Part shown: piece after piece, positions 35,066 to 45,391 of the stretch | Position numbering within the stretch: the stretch's first letter is position 1 | Layout of the letters: each line of letters starts with the position of its first letter | NCBI GenBank assembly: GCA_029721435.1 | Contig: CM056583.1 | Coordinates: forward strand, 70,798,120-70,862,119 | Direction of reading: 5' to 3' | Length of the DNA: 64,000 nt | DNA from: Gymnothorax reevesii | Lineage: Eukaryota > Chordata > Actinopteri > Anguilliformes > Muraenidae | Notes under the pieces: model-generated | Databases searched by the model: none | What the model saw: only the letters and a program-made list of their open reading frames with translations | Told to the model about the DNA's origin: nothing | Translations under genes and position numbers: made by a program

Positions 35066-35757
35066 TAAACTGGAGTGCTAATATTTATTTAGACAATTAG
35101 CAGAAATCACTCTACTTCATAAAATATTTGAAAAATAAACATTCAACACACTTCAAAAACCGGAATAGATTGCAATGTTTAGATATTACTGTTTTTACTA
35201 AATTCGAAAAAAAGATACGGTAAAAGACTCTGATGAGCAATAGTGAGAGTGAAAATCATACATTGCTTGTAGCTCTTATGATTTGTTTTGTTTTAGTGAA
35301 TCCTTCAAGTGATTGTGATTTTGAGTAAATCTTACTGAGGTCAGCAATAAATTCAGTATTGAATGGAACCTGCTCTTTACTGTGCAAATACAAAGGCTGT
35401 TAGCTTTATGTACTTGGTCTGTGGTGCTTGCACAGTTGTTGGCTTGGTTCTGCTATAAATCCCTTGACCTTGGGATTATTAAAAACCTCTTCACTCGAGC
35501 TTCTGCAGGAAAACATCATGTTTGTTATACTCAGAGGAAGACATTGTGAAAGGATGCTGCGGCCCCATTCAACTTTCTCACATTGCTACATTTAACAAAA
35601 ATTGAAAACACAAAGTCCCTCGGACTTGAGGCTTGTGAAGTCTCAATGACCATTTTCTTTGGATTTTCAAATTTGTTCAGTAAATGACTTTCCTCTGCTA
35701 TAACTACTGTACTTATCGTGTACCTCCCTTCCATTTTATTCCCCTTCTTTCTTGCAG

Positions 35758-35943
35758 ATATGAACAGCACTAATGATGTGGCCCTGTACTGTGGGCTGGC
35801 TGCTGGCGTGATTGCCATGGCTGTCCTCATTGCTGCTGTCATGATGTACAGGAAGAACAGGAATGAGTATGGGGTGGATGTCATTGATTCATCCACACTC
35901 ACCGGGGGATTCCAGTCATTCAACTTCAAGTCAGCTGGACAAG
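35758..35943 (+). CDS. unc5d: unc5d exon: transmembrane segment and juxtamembrane region
   Basis: The 186-bp exon (phase 1 to phase 1) encodes MNSTNDVALYCGLAAG, then a hydrophobic run VIAMAVLIAAVMMY of about 20 residues with its start, stopped by RKNRNEYG, and YGVDVIDSSTLTGGFQSFNF. The hydrophobic stretch followed by Arg-Lys is the single membrane span and stop-transfer signal. The following VDVIDSS-LTGGFQ-FNFK is a strongly conserved UNC5 juxtamembrane block. The acceptor is a good polypyrimidine TTTCTTGCAG and the donor is GTGAGC. Confidence 0.97.
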
Positions 35944-36490
35944 GTGAGCAAAGGGTCCTGTCAGAAAATGTACTGGACCTTGACTGAGGCTCAATTATTG
36001 AATTCCAACACCCAATTATCCAGCAAGAGTTTTTGTCCTTCTAAAGTCAGGGTTAATATGAATCGACCGAATCAATCTTCAATATCCCTGTTATTTAATG
36101 CCCCTGGACACTGTCAAATTATTACTTTTCATAAATCATTCTTCACCAAATGCTTTGGAGTCAAACAATTAGAAGGTCTTTCTGTAAATGAGCATCAGAC
36201 CGCAATATGGAACACCGCAATATATAACACCGTGTGAGGAAGAAAATGTTTAGCAATCTATTAATTTCGTACAGGCTGATTTGTGCAGAGAATGGCGTTT
36301 GGCATTCGTTTTCCTGAAATAAGCAAGACCTTCACTGAGAAAGACATCTGGATGGCAGTCAACATTTTTACACCCACATTTTTGTTACAATATATTTTAT
36401 ATAAAGAAATTTGCAACATTTATTTTGCAAAAAAAAAGGATATAATTCTTCCCATCAAACTAACCACCATTTGTTGTCATATTTGCAGAG

Positions 36491-36494
<4 letters not shown>

Positions 36495-36523
<29 letters not shown>
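36495..36523. repeat. Short TA microsatellite
   Basis: About 14 TA units, followed by a poly-T run at 36527-36539. Confidence 0.95.
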
Positions 36524-36526
<3 letters not shown>

Positions 36527-37329
36527 TTTTTTTTTTTTTAACGAGACCTGTCATATGACACGGCTGTCTAACTTCCCAAAGATGCGCTAGATGAGGTGGC
36601 TTTTCATCGACCTTTTCACCCATGAGTCGCAAAACCGCGTCACTTTAATTCGGCTCTTGGAAAATAGATGGAGCTTATTTGTCTGTTGACTTTGCTAAAT
36701 ATGGTTTCTTTGATAATTCCAAAATGTTGGACACTATTCAAACAAGTGAATTATTCTCTTTTCACTTCTGACTGTTTACAAGATTCCATATGAGATTATA
36801 TATGTTAAAATTTTCCTTAAGAACCGAGTGCTGTGACATTAAGTGTATCCAAACTATTGACTGGTACTGTATGTTCCTCCTAAACATGTATATATCAATC
36901 AGCATTAATGGTGTCTTCACAGACGGGCAAGTTACCCATGCAATGCGTACTGACGCACCCCATACTATTATGGACTGAGTGATAACAAGCTGAATGGTCC
37001 CTCCCTTTAGCCTGGAGGACACTGCCTCCGTGATTTCAGAAGAGAATTTCACATTTTGAATGATCGAACCACAGAACAGTGTTACACTTTCTTTCAGTCA
37101 ATCTCAAATGAGCTCTGGCCTAGGGAGGGCGACCGCATTTCTGGATCTTGTTTATAAATGGTTTTCATCTTAGCAGTGCATTTGTGGATGCAGAGACAAA
37201 CTGTGTGGTTTTCAAAAGTGTTCTTGAGCCCACGCCGTGATTTCCTCTTCCGAATCCTGTCTGTTTATATTGGAGCCCTGCCTGAGGGCCTGAAGATCAC
37301 AGCCATTCAGTACTGGTTTTCCATCTCTT

Positions 37330-37643
37330 TGTCATGGTGTTGGCCTGCGGACCCTTCCCCCTGCTGCATTCTTTGCCCCCACCTTGACGAGCCACACCTA
37401 TTGCTTGTTAAGGTGGAGGTGAAGTTTAGAATTTAAGAGTGGGCTGCACCTGTTTAGGTGTAGCAGTATTTTGTTAGTGCCTGAGCCCTGATGTCGTCTG
37501 CTGTGCTGCTGCTCCCCTCTGGGACTGCTTTTAATCTTTATTTATATTAAAGAGCTTTTGTTTTTACTCAGCCTGTGCGTTTGGGAACACGGCCCCAGCG
37601 CCCGCCGGCTTTGTCTTTTGCCGGCGGGCCGAATTCCATGACA
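37330..37643. mobile_element. Solo LTR with perfect 5-bp target duplication
   Basis: The 314-bp unit begins TGTCATGG and ends CCATGACA, a perfect 8-bp inverted terminus with TG...CA ends. The five bases outside are identical, CTCTT (37325-37329 and 37644-37648). It contains an AT-rich TTTATATTAAAGAGC stretch near 37540 and, close to its end, a 10-bp GC hairpin (37600-37609 with 37620-37629). No internal retroelement sequence is adjacent, so it is the product of LTR-LTR recombination. It is unrelated in sequence to the gypsy LTRs at 26.6 and 34.2 kb, apart from the shared TGTCATGG start. Confidence 0.88.
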
Positions 37644-39703
37644 CTCTTCCTTGCATACTGAGATTATCAGAACTTTGAATCTTTTAATGATATTATGCAC
37701 CCTAAATTACTAAATCCCCAATTTCTTTGCAATTTTACATTGAGTCACGTTATTCAAAAATTGTTATTCGCAGTCTTTCTCAGAGAGCTGAAGCCCTCAC
37801 CATCTTTACTTCTGAAGGACTCGGCATCTCTTGGATGCTCTTCCTAGACTCAATCATGTCTAATCATACTTACCAGCTGCCAATTAACCATGTTCCAAGA
37901 AGTGTATTTTTCAGCATCATACTACTTTCCCAGTCTTTTGTTGCCCCATCTCAACTTTATATCTTCATTCTATTATAGTTAATTATACATAAATTATTTG
38001 TAAACCATTGCATTCTGTTTTTATTTTCACCTGACACAGCTTCTCAACTTTCTTGGGAATGGCGCTGTATTGATTCTGCCTATAATCAATCATTGCATTT
38101 TACTGATTAAATTATTGCCATTAAAAATATAACTTCTGCCCCATTAGTGGACATTGTTGCACTCATGATCAGCTTTCCTTGCATCTTTGATCTGATTAGA
38201 TTATGGATTGATGGAAACGCAGATTAGAGGTCAGACAAATTTTGAATGGAGGTTTAACTGAGGTCAAAATATTTGGTGGGTCGGCATCACTGCGATTTAT
38301 GGATAAAGGGCAAATAATAATTAGAGATAGAGGCTGACAAACCAGGCAGTGAACTGATCTAAATATTGTTGAAGGTAATTATCTTGCAGCATTTTCCGTT
38401 GTTTTGCACAGTGACAATTAAGTAGAAGCTGATGAAGTTGCTTCTTTATATTACTTGTCTCTTACAGTCATGTCAATTTATTGATTTTCTTGCAAAATAA
38501 GTTGTAAAAGCAGTTCCTGATCAGAATTGAGGTTTACTGTCTGACTTAAATTTTCTGCGCAAAGACTGCCAATGAACACTTTCTTTCCCTCCTGGCCATA
38601 CAGTGATTTCAATCACCTTACATCACCCGACTTGTGTATGTGTGCACAGCGGAGGTGGATACATGGGGAAACCATTGAGCTCCATTTTTGGAAGACATTG
38701 TAACTGTCTGTTTCCAAGGTTTTACAAGCTAACCTCAATTGCAGTGATTTTAATTGGATATTAAATGGTCAAGGCCACACAAACCTCCATCTGACCTCAA
38801 TTTCATTCTCTTGACTAGGGATTTCACTCATTCGTATACCTTTTCAATCCTGTGTTTTTACCTGCACGAGTGCACGCAAATTCTCAGTCATGTGTGTACA
38901 AGTGTTTGTTGAGGTTGAGCTTACAAAGGTGCTTTTTAATGCTTTAGTAAGTTTTCAATTTTGTCACTGTGATTGTCCTGACTGACAGACACAGTGTGTG
39001 TGTGTTACCTTTTCATGACTAATGCAGACCCTGAGCTAATGCAGTATTAGAAACTTTGCTCTGCTACAGATAGAGCGCATGTTTGGAGCTGCAGGGCTGT
39101 GGTTTCTGTTTACAGCTAAAACCTGACATCCATCTTGTCTTAATGAACACCTCTTTAGAAGGTCCTCCCCCCGAGTCTCACCTAGAGAAAATAACAAGTT
39201 GCCTTAAACCGCTGCCCTTTTGCTGGAAAGGGCATTAGGAAGCCTTTCCTGCAGTCTGAGGAATCAGTGAGGGACACTTTAATGACTGAGGGTGCTTCCT
39301 CCTGTGGCTAACAATAATAACAGTACAGTATTTTTATGAAATATCTTGCAAACTTGTATATAAAAAGTGTATGCTCTACAATAACATTACACTCTCCATT
39401 TGTCAACCACCTTGTACCTGTTCAACTGCATTTGCAATAAAAAGCATGTGATAATTCATAACCATAAGTTTGTGACCCAAAATGGTAAAATCTATGATTG
39501 AACAGGATTTAGTTGGGGACACATTCTATCATTGCCCCGATGGACAACTTGAAGGACGTCGGTGCCTAGTGAGAGCTAGTGAATGCTGTATTTTGAATGC
39601 CACGTGCAATTTCATCCCCAAAATATGGGGTTTTTACACAGTTAGGTCCTTTCCACCCATTGATCCCGTGAGGATGAAACTGCTATTTTTCCATCTTACA
39701 CAG

Positions 39704-40084
39704 GAAACCCTCTGCTGATGAACTCATCGCTGCCACCTGATCTCACGGTTGGCCCCGCCTACAGCGGCCCCATCTGTTTCCACGACTCTATGGACAAGGA
39801 GCTGATGAGCGCGTCCTCTCTCTTCGACCCCTTGCCTGACATGAAAGTTAAAGTTCCAAGCTCCTTCATGGTGTCGCTCGGAGTATCTGATCGGGCAGAG
39901 TATCACGTGAAAGCCCACCCAGAGACCCTTCCTCGGGGGCTTTGCCACGGAAACTATGGCATCATGGAGAGCGAGGAGAAGAGTATTCTCACGCCTAACT
40001 TGTTGAATAAACCCTCCAAGTTGCCGGTAAAGATGTTTGGTGTGTTTGGTCATGCAGGTGGAAGGCTGGTCGTCCCAAACACAG
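39704..40084 (+). CDS. unc5d: unc5d exon: cytoplasmic linker and start of ZU5
   Basis: The largest exon in the window (381 bp, phase 1 to phase 1) encodes the variable cytoplasmic linker and the first ZU5 strand. Recognisable parts are NPLLMNSSLPPDLTVGPAYS, GPICFHDSMDKELMSASSLF, KVKVPSSFMVSLGVSDRAEY and, at the end, MFGVFGHAGGRLVVPNTG, which begins ZU5. The middle is poorly conserved, as in other UNC5 proteins. In the family this segment links the membrane to the ZU5-UPA-death domain supramodule. Acceptor TCTTACACAG, donor GTAAGA. A frame read through the donor ends 49 codons later at 40230. Confidence 0.96.
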
Positions 40085-40992
40085 GTAAGATTTTCACGAA
40101 AGAAGATTATGTAATTTTGATCGATAACGATTTCTATGTATCTTTTTTATTATTATCTGGGGAGGGGGGACATGCATCAAAGCTTTGGACATGGTCAATG
40201 TTTCCCTTCACGGGTGTCTTTTTATTTTGAGTGTACAAAGACGGCTGACTCCCACACAACTGCTTTTATGTCACTCCTTCCTTGTTTGCCTTTTTCATAC
40301 CTGTTGTACTGCAGATTATAGACACCGACAAGTGCTTGAGCTTAATGCCTTCTTGCCATAAACTACTTTGCCTGCACAGAGTTCACTACATTAACCTGAC
40401 ATGAAAATAAAAATTAACTTTCCTTTGAACATTGATTCAAATACATGTAATTGTAGGCAAGAGCAGTAAAAGAAATCTGCTTTTGTGAGGACTCTGGCTC
40501 TTAGCCTTGTGCTCTCTTTAGTGGGCTCCTGAACTGTATCAGAGAGATTAAAAAAGAAAATTGTTAGCAGCTTTGCAAAGATGAACTCTGTTGTAACAGT
40601 GAGGAGTCAGTTGGCTCTAGCGCCACCAACACTGATATGCTGGCTCAGGTAGTGTGCAGTCATACCATGAAGTGAAAATACTCAAATATTGAGGTAAAGC
40701 AGTTGGCTCTTTAGGGTGGTAAACTCAGAAGTGGATGCTGGGTCATCATATAGGTCAGTGATAACCTCATTTAAATAGTTCTCCATTTACAATGTTGTAT
40801 ATGGGTAAATTAACACCACCCTGGAGTTCTCTTATACTTGGGAAAATACAGCTTTCATCTTGTTGTTTTACTGTTATTTTATCTGCTTAGGAGTAGCATT
40901 ACTTGTGCCTAATTAACAGAATTTTTTCCCCCACAATTTCTAAAATGAATGTCAAATCTATTAGAAATACATTTTTAAATGTTCAAATATTT

Positions 40993-41017
40993 AAAAAAAA
41001 AAAAAAAAAAAAAAAAA
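40993..41017. repeat. Poly-A run
   Basis: About 25 A residues. No retroposed gene or target duplication was recognised beside it. Confidence 0.95.
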
Positions 41018-41250
41018 CATCAGAGTGTGAATCATAATGTCCATTGCTCGGAAAATATTCACGTTAGAGAATAAAGTAGCCTAATTCCATCTGCACTGCC
41101 TGCTAATAATAGACAAAGATGTGTTCTATTTTGTTTAAGCAATATTAATATTTTGTAAGTTTTACGCTATTGTGGCATGATGAAACTGAACATCCACGAG
41201 ATTATTACATGAAGTTAAGTCAAGTACATGTTTTGCGGAGACGTACAATA

Positions 41251-42215
41251 CTGTGCTGTGAAAAAATATTTGCCCCTTCCCAGTTTCATCTATTTTGGCT
41301 TATTTGTCATTGTGAAATATTTTCAGATCATCCCACTAATTTCAATGGAAGACGAATACAGCGTGACAAAACTCAAAATGCAGCTTTTAAATGATTGTTT
41401 CATTTATTGAAGGTAAAGAGGTATTCAAAGCCTCTATCACCCTTGTGAAGGAATAATTGCTTCCCACTGTTGGTGGCAACAATTGCTATCAGATACTTGC
41501 AATGACTGTTAATGAGTCTTTTACATCACTGTGGAAGATGTGTGGCCCACTCCTCTTTACAGTATTATTTTAATTCAGCCACATTATAAGGTTTTTGAGC
41601 TTGAGCTGCCATTTTATGTCTTGCCACGACATCTCAATCAGATTCAGGTCACGACTTTGACTAGGTTTCTCCAAGACCTTCATTTTGTTTTTGTTTGAGC
41701 CACACAGAGGTGGACCTGCTTCTTGCTGATGGATTACTGTCCTGTTGCATAATTCAACTGTGGTTAAGCTTTCAGTCGCAAACTGCTGGCCTGACTTTTT
41801 TTGTCCTGACTCCTGAAGCAGCAAAGCAGCCCCAGACCATCACGCTACCACCACCATGTTTGAATATTGGTATGATTTCTCATTGTGGAATGCTGTGTTC
41901 ACTTTATGCCACACATAGTGGGACCCACTTTTTCCACAGAATACTATCCCAAAAATCTTGAGGGTCATCAAGATGTTTTCCTGGTAAATGTGAGATGAGC
42001 CTTTGTATTCATCTTGGTCGGCATTGTTTTTTGACATGTAGCTCGCCCATGGATATCATTTTTGCCCAGTCTCTTTCATATTGTGGTATTGTGAACACTG
42101 TACTTGCGGCAAGTGAGGTGTGCAGTTCTTTAGTTGGCAATCTTAGTTTTTTTCCTTAACTCACGGATGAGTCATTGACGAGTCGTTGATGCGTTGGAGG
42201 AAATTTTGTTGGCTG
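41251..42215 (-). mobile_element. Tc1-like relic, transposase on the minus strand
   Basis: The left end CTGTGCTGTGAAAAAATATT after a TA is the typical terminus of a common fish Tc1 family. The body (41400-42210) follows the reverse complement of its transposase. A minus-strand frame (41570-41824) still shows SRDLNLIEMSWQDIKWQL, the DD34E glutamate region, and the CAGCCCCAGACCATCAC strand near 41828 matches the catalytic-core region. The sequence is strongly diverged with deletions, and the far end is not recognisable. Confidence 0.75.
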
Positions 42216-42229
42216 GCCACGCCTGTGAA

Positions 42230-42310
42230 CCGCCTTCACACCAGACGCGAAACAAATTTTTCGCATGACAGATTACATTCAAAGTCAATGCAAAGACGAG
42301 AATACACGCA
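42230..42310. repeat. Half copy of a TTCACACC-type MITE
   Basis: CCTTCACACCAGACGCGAAA begins about 80 bp that match, in the same orientation, the left end of the complete MITE at 42705-42845 (shared GACAGATTACA/GACAGATCACA and GTCAATGCAAAGA words). No matching right end is present. Confidence 0.6.
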
Positions 42311-42552
42311 AAACACTCTGCTCATCAAGCTCGCTAACAGCCTGAACCGAGACTAGGGCGACTGGATAGAGGGAAATACACGCAATTGTCACTCACTAAC
42401 ATTAGCTTGCTAAATGGGTCAGGTGGTTAGTTAAACTGGCAGGTAGATAGTGTGTAAATTGACAGTAATCTCAACACTGGACTGAACGCTTGCTGTGTAA
42501 TTTCATAATCAAAATTCATGAAAATCTAACGTTATGTCTTAAGTTAGCTGGC

Positions 42553-42651
42553 TACCCAGATACAAGCACCTCCGCTTCGGATCTGCCGACTCCAGCTGAT
42601 CTGGCTTAGAGCCGGGGCAGATCTGGAGCGGAGGTGCTTGCTATCTGGGTA
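42553..42651. mobile_element. 99-bp near-perfect hairpin MITE
   Basis: TACCCAGATACAAGCACCTC on the left and the reverse complement TACCCAGATAGCAAGCACCT on the right open arms that extend about 38 bp to GGATCTGCC / AGATCTGCC, around a short loop. The fold would be a stable hairpin. The family is unknown. Confidence 0.7.
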
Positions 42652-42704
42652 AGTACTGCAGAAAATTAACATCAGCTAGCCATCTAGCTTGTCTGCGTGT
42701 CTAG

Positions 42705-42845
42705 AGCTGCTTTCACACTGGACAGGAAACAAACCTTTTGCACGACAGATCACACCCTAAGTCAATGCAAAGATGCGAATACACACGTCTTTGAATTTAA
42801 TCTGTCATGTGAAAAACCTGCCTTGCTTCCGGTGTGAAAACAGCT
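42705..42845. mobile_element. Small MITE with about 40-bp inverted repeats
   Basis: Left end AGCTGCTTTCACACTGGACA and reverse-complemented right end AGCTGTTTTCACACCGGAAG; the inner arms end in CACGACAGAT / CATGACAGAT. It has the layout of fish Harbinger-type MITEs, but no target duplication was resolved. Confidence 0.6.
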
Positions 42846-43904
42846 CAACGCCACCTATTCTGGCAAACGCCCTGGCGGATAATCCTGCAGTTCATAGTAT
42901 TACAAAAGGTTTTTTTCTGTACTGTTATTTCATTAGCGATGGTAGCCCTAAAATATTTCAACAGTAATACTCAAATCTATATTGTGTGTTCCAAAAAAAC
43001 ATTCAAATTACTACAGTAATAATATTGTTTTTTGGCGATAAATATTATGGTATTCCAACAGTGGTTTTTTGTAAGGACATGTCTGCTGGCTATGGTAAAT
43101 AAAGCATAGTGTATGTACATTTCACTGTAGAGCGAGCGAGATCTGACATCAGTTGCCATATAAGGCAGTTCCGGACATTTCGAAGGGGGGCGTTCCTAAT
43201 CAGTTTAATTAATCCGAAATGGTTTAAAAACAACAAATTTTAACAGAGAAGTGTTTGCATCTTCGTTTTCATCGCGATAAAATGCAATAGCAAGTTCAGC
43301 TAAAATTTTCCACAGGTGCTGTTTTTGAGGGGAACTGTATTCCAGTATTTTCATAAAAACAAATTTCATGGCATACGAATCTAGCAATATGCTCATCATG
43401 AAAAATTTTAGTTAGAGACACTGATGGATGCTGCTTAACTACAACTCCATAATTGAGAATGGTAAGGATGAAATCCTTTACAAATAATTTAATTAATTAC
43501 ATTCAAGTCTCTTTTGATAATCTTGGTAATTAGAAAGAATTTGGGAAAAATGTATTTGGTTAAATAATCAGTATTTCATCCTGTTCGTTTGTATACTCTA
43601 AAGCTGGTGGCTATAAAAGATTTTTTTGTGGGAAAACTAGCGGTTGGCATCTATCAGCCTCTTTCCCTGCATTAAGATGCAGTTACTTGCTCCTCCCCTG
43701 AGCTCCTTAATTAGCTCCATTGTGAAGAAAGTCACAGTCAGTGGAGCTTTTCTAATGCCGAGTCGTCCGGCGTCGGACTGTCTGTCCGGCGTTGGCTTTT
43801 CTTGTTTGATGTTGCTGGCATCCTCAATTTAATTTTGACCATTTTAACATGGCCTATCATAACTTTGTAACCACTGAAGAAAATTTTATGAACCTGCACA
43901 GATT

Positions 43905-43907
<3 letters not shown>

Positions 43908-43937
<30 letters not shown>
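43908..43937. repeat. Poly-T run
   Basis: About 30 T residues. Confidence 0.95.
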
Positions 43938-43938
<1 letters not shown>

Positions 43939-44676
43939 GTGACAGCATGCAGTCAACGTCTTGTTTTACAAACACTGTATAACCAGATAATTGCCTCACC
44001 AGGCGTAGGGACTTGTTAATGAATGGCTGTCTTTGCAGTTGAACCCATCCATCTAAACACATGAAGTTCAGATTATTGTTCCTAGTCCAGTTGGTGTTCT
44101 GCCTGTAGACTTCACTGTATGAACTTCAAAGAAAAAGTCAAGAAATGTGTGACAACCCCAAATATTATTCTCTCTCAAACTTCACTTGGAATCAGATTTG
44201 GCTGGGAAGGTAGGATAGAGCTGCAAGACGTGGTCACATAATGTCACTCATCTCCCAAAAGCACCAGAAAATGCACTTTTACAGACCGACTCATGCAGGT
44301 ACAAGCAAATACATATGCCCTCTTGTATTCATACAGTACGTGCACTGCACAGTTGTTTTCATATGTGCACGTATGCGGACATGTGCCAAAATCCATATAT
44401 ATTCCTAAATGCACATGAGCACGTACGACATAAATTGACACCCACCATGTTTCCCTCTGGCAGCTCTCTGCTACCACTTGCAGATTAGACTGGCACCCTG
44501 GAGAATAATATTTTGGGACACTGTTGCTGTTTCTACAAAAGTGAAGATTCTGTCTCTCTGTCACCGTCTGTAACAAGCGTGACTGGTAGAGGAGTTTTTT
44601 TTTATTGGTGCTATATTTGCTGTGTCTGCTTGTGAAATATGAACTTTGGGACTGGCAAATTGGAGGAAAAGGAAAG

Positions 44677-44688
44677 ATATATATATAT

Positions 44689-44747
<59 letters not shown>
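44677..44747. repeat. TA microsatellite
   Basis: About 33 TA units with one GG interruption at 44690-44691. Confidence 0.96.
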
Positions 44748-44749
<2 letters not shown>

Positions 44750-45306
44750 ATTTTTTTTTTTGGTCGCAGTATGTTGTGGACCACTTGCGTTTGTGGAAAA
44801 CTGATGTTTATTTTCTTTTTTAGCCTTCTTTTCACTATGTTCTTTAGTCTGTTTATCTGTTTTTCTTGGCCTTAGTCTTTGCTTATGAAGTTTAATTATG
44901 CACCATTAAGCACCATGAGCTGCCTGTTTGTATGAAAGTAGCTATGCAGATACATTAAGTTTAAGTTCATTTTACTAATTTGGGCAACCAAAATAAAGGT
45001 CTTTACAGTGAAATGCCCTCAATTGTTTTTAATCGGATTTTCTCACTTTTTAATTTTTTCAAATTCGCGAGTAGATTGCATTGTCATGCAATGCGTGTTC
45101 CATTGAATTGTTTGCCATAATTTCAACAGTCTTAGCTGCGACCAGCAGCTCCGTACCTCACTCTGTCAGTCAGTCGGTCGGTCGAGGCTGAAATTTGGCG
45201 CGTCGGTCAAGCGTGTTTGTATGAAGGCATGTGTTTGTCTATGATAACGGTAGGTTTGCTATGACAGGGACTGCTCGAACCTGAGTTATCCTATGAATTT
45301 CTACAG

Positions 45307-45391
45307 GAGTAAGCCTGCTGGTACCACCTGGGGCCATCAATGAAGACACAACATGGGAGATGTATGTGGTCATCAATCAAGAAGACTGCAG
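45307..45391 (+). CDS. unc5d: unc5d exon: ZU5 domain, first core part
   Basis: The 85-bp exon encodes GVSLLVPPGAINEDTTWEMY and VVINQEDC, ending in two bases (AG) of an arginine codon, phase 2. The GVSLLVPPGAI string is the signature strand of ZU5 domains (shared with ZO-1 and ankyrins) and lies at the expected place after PNTG. ZU5 packs against UPA and the death domain in the closed cytoplasmic form of UNC5. Acceptor TTTCTACAG, donor GTGAGG. Confidence 0.95.

Larger units (their letters stand above)
25564..35757 (+). other. Intron between TSP1-2 and membrane exons
   Basis: This 10.2 kb intron is mostly one gypsy retrotransposon (26572-35065) with a nested hAT-type insertion. A diverged copy of the GTCTGTC-core repeat is at about 26255-26460. 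The 25564-26250 and 35071-35757 stretches show no recognisable gene. Without the insertion the intron would be about 1.7 kb. Confidence 0.8.
35944..39703 (+). other. Intron after the membrane exon
   Basis: An AT microsatellite (36495-36523) and a solo LTR (37330-37643) are present. Stretch 38150-38470 is AT-rich with homeobox-like TAAT/GATTA words and is discussed under findings. The remaining parts (35950-37300, 37650-38150, 38480-39700) contain no recognisable gene or element. Confidence 0.75.
40085..45306 (+). other. Intron inside ZU5 (first)
   Basis: Contents: poly-A run (40993-41017), Tc1 relic (41251-42215), MITE fragments and hairpins (42228-42845), poly-T run (43908-43937) and a TA microsatellite (44677-44747). 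Parts 40090-40990, 42850-43900, 43940-44670 and 44750-45300 show nothing I can name. Confidence 0.75.

Noticed and set aside
35291..35330. Candidate short exon after TTTTGTTTTAG, ending at GTAAAT
   Set aside because: It would not keep the phase 1 to phase 1 frame required between 25563 and 35758 and has no similarity to the family linker.
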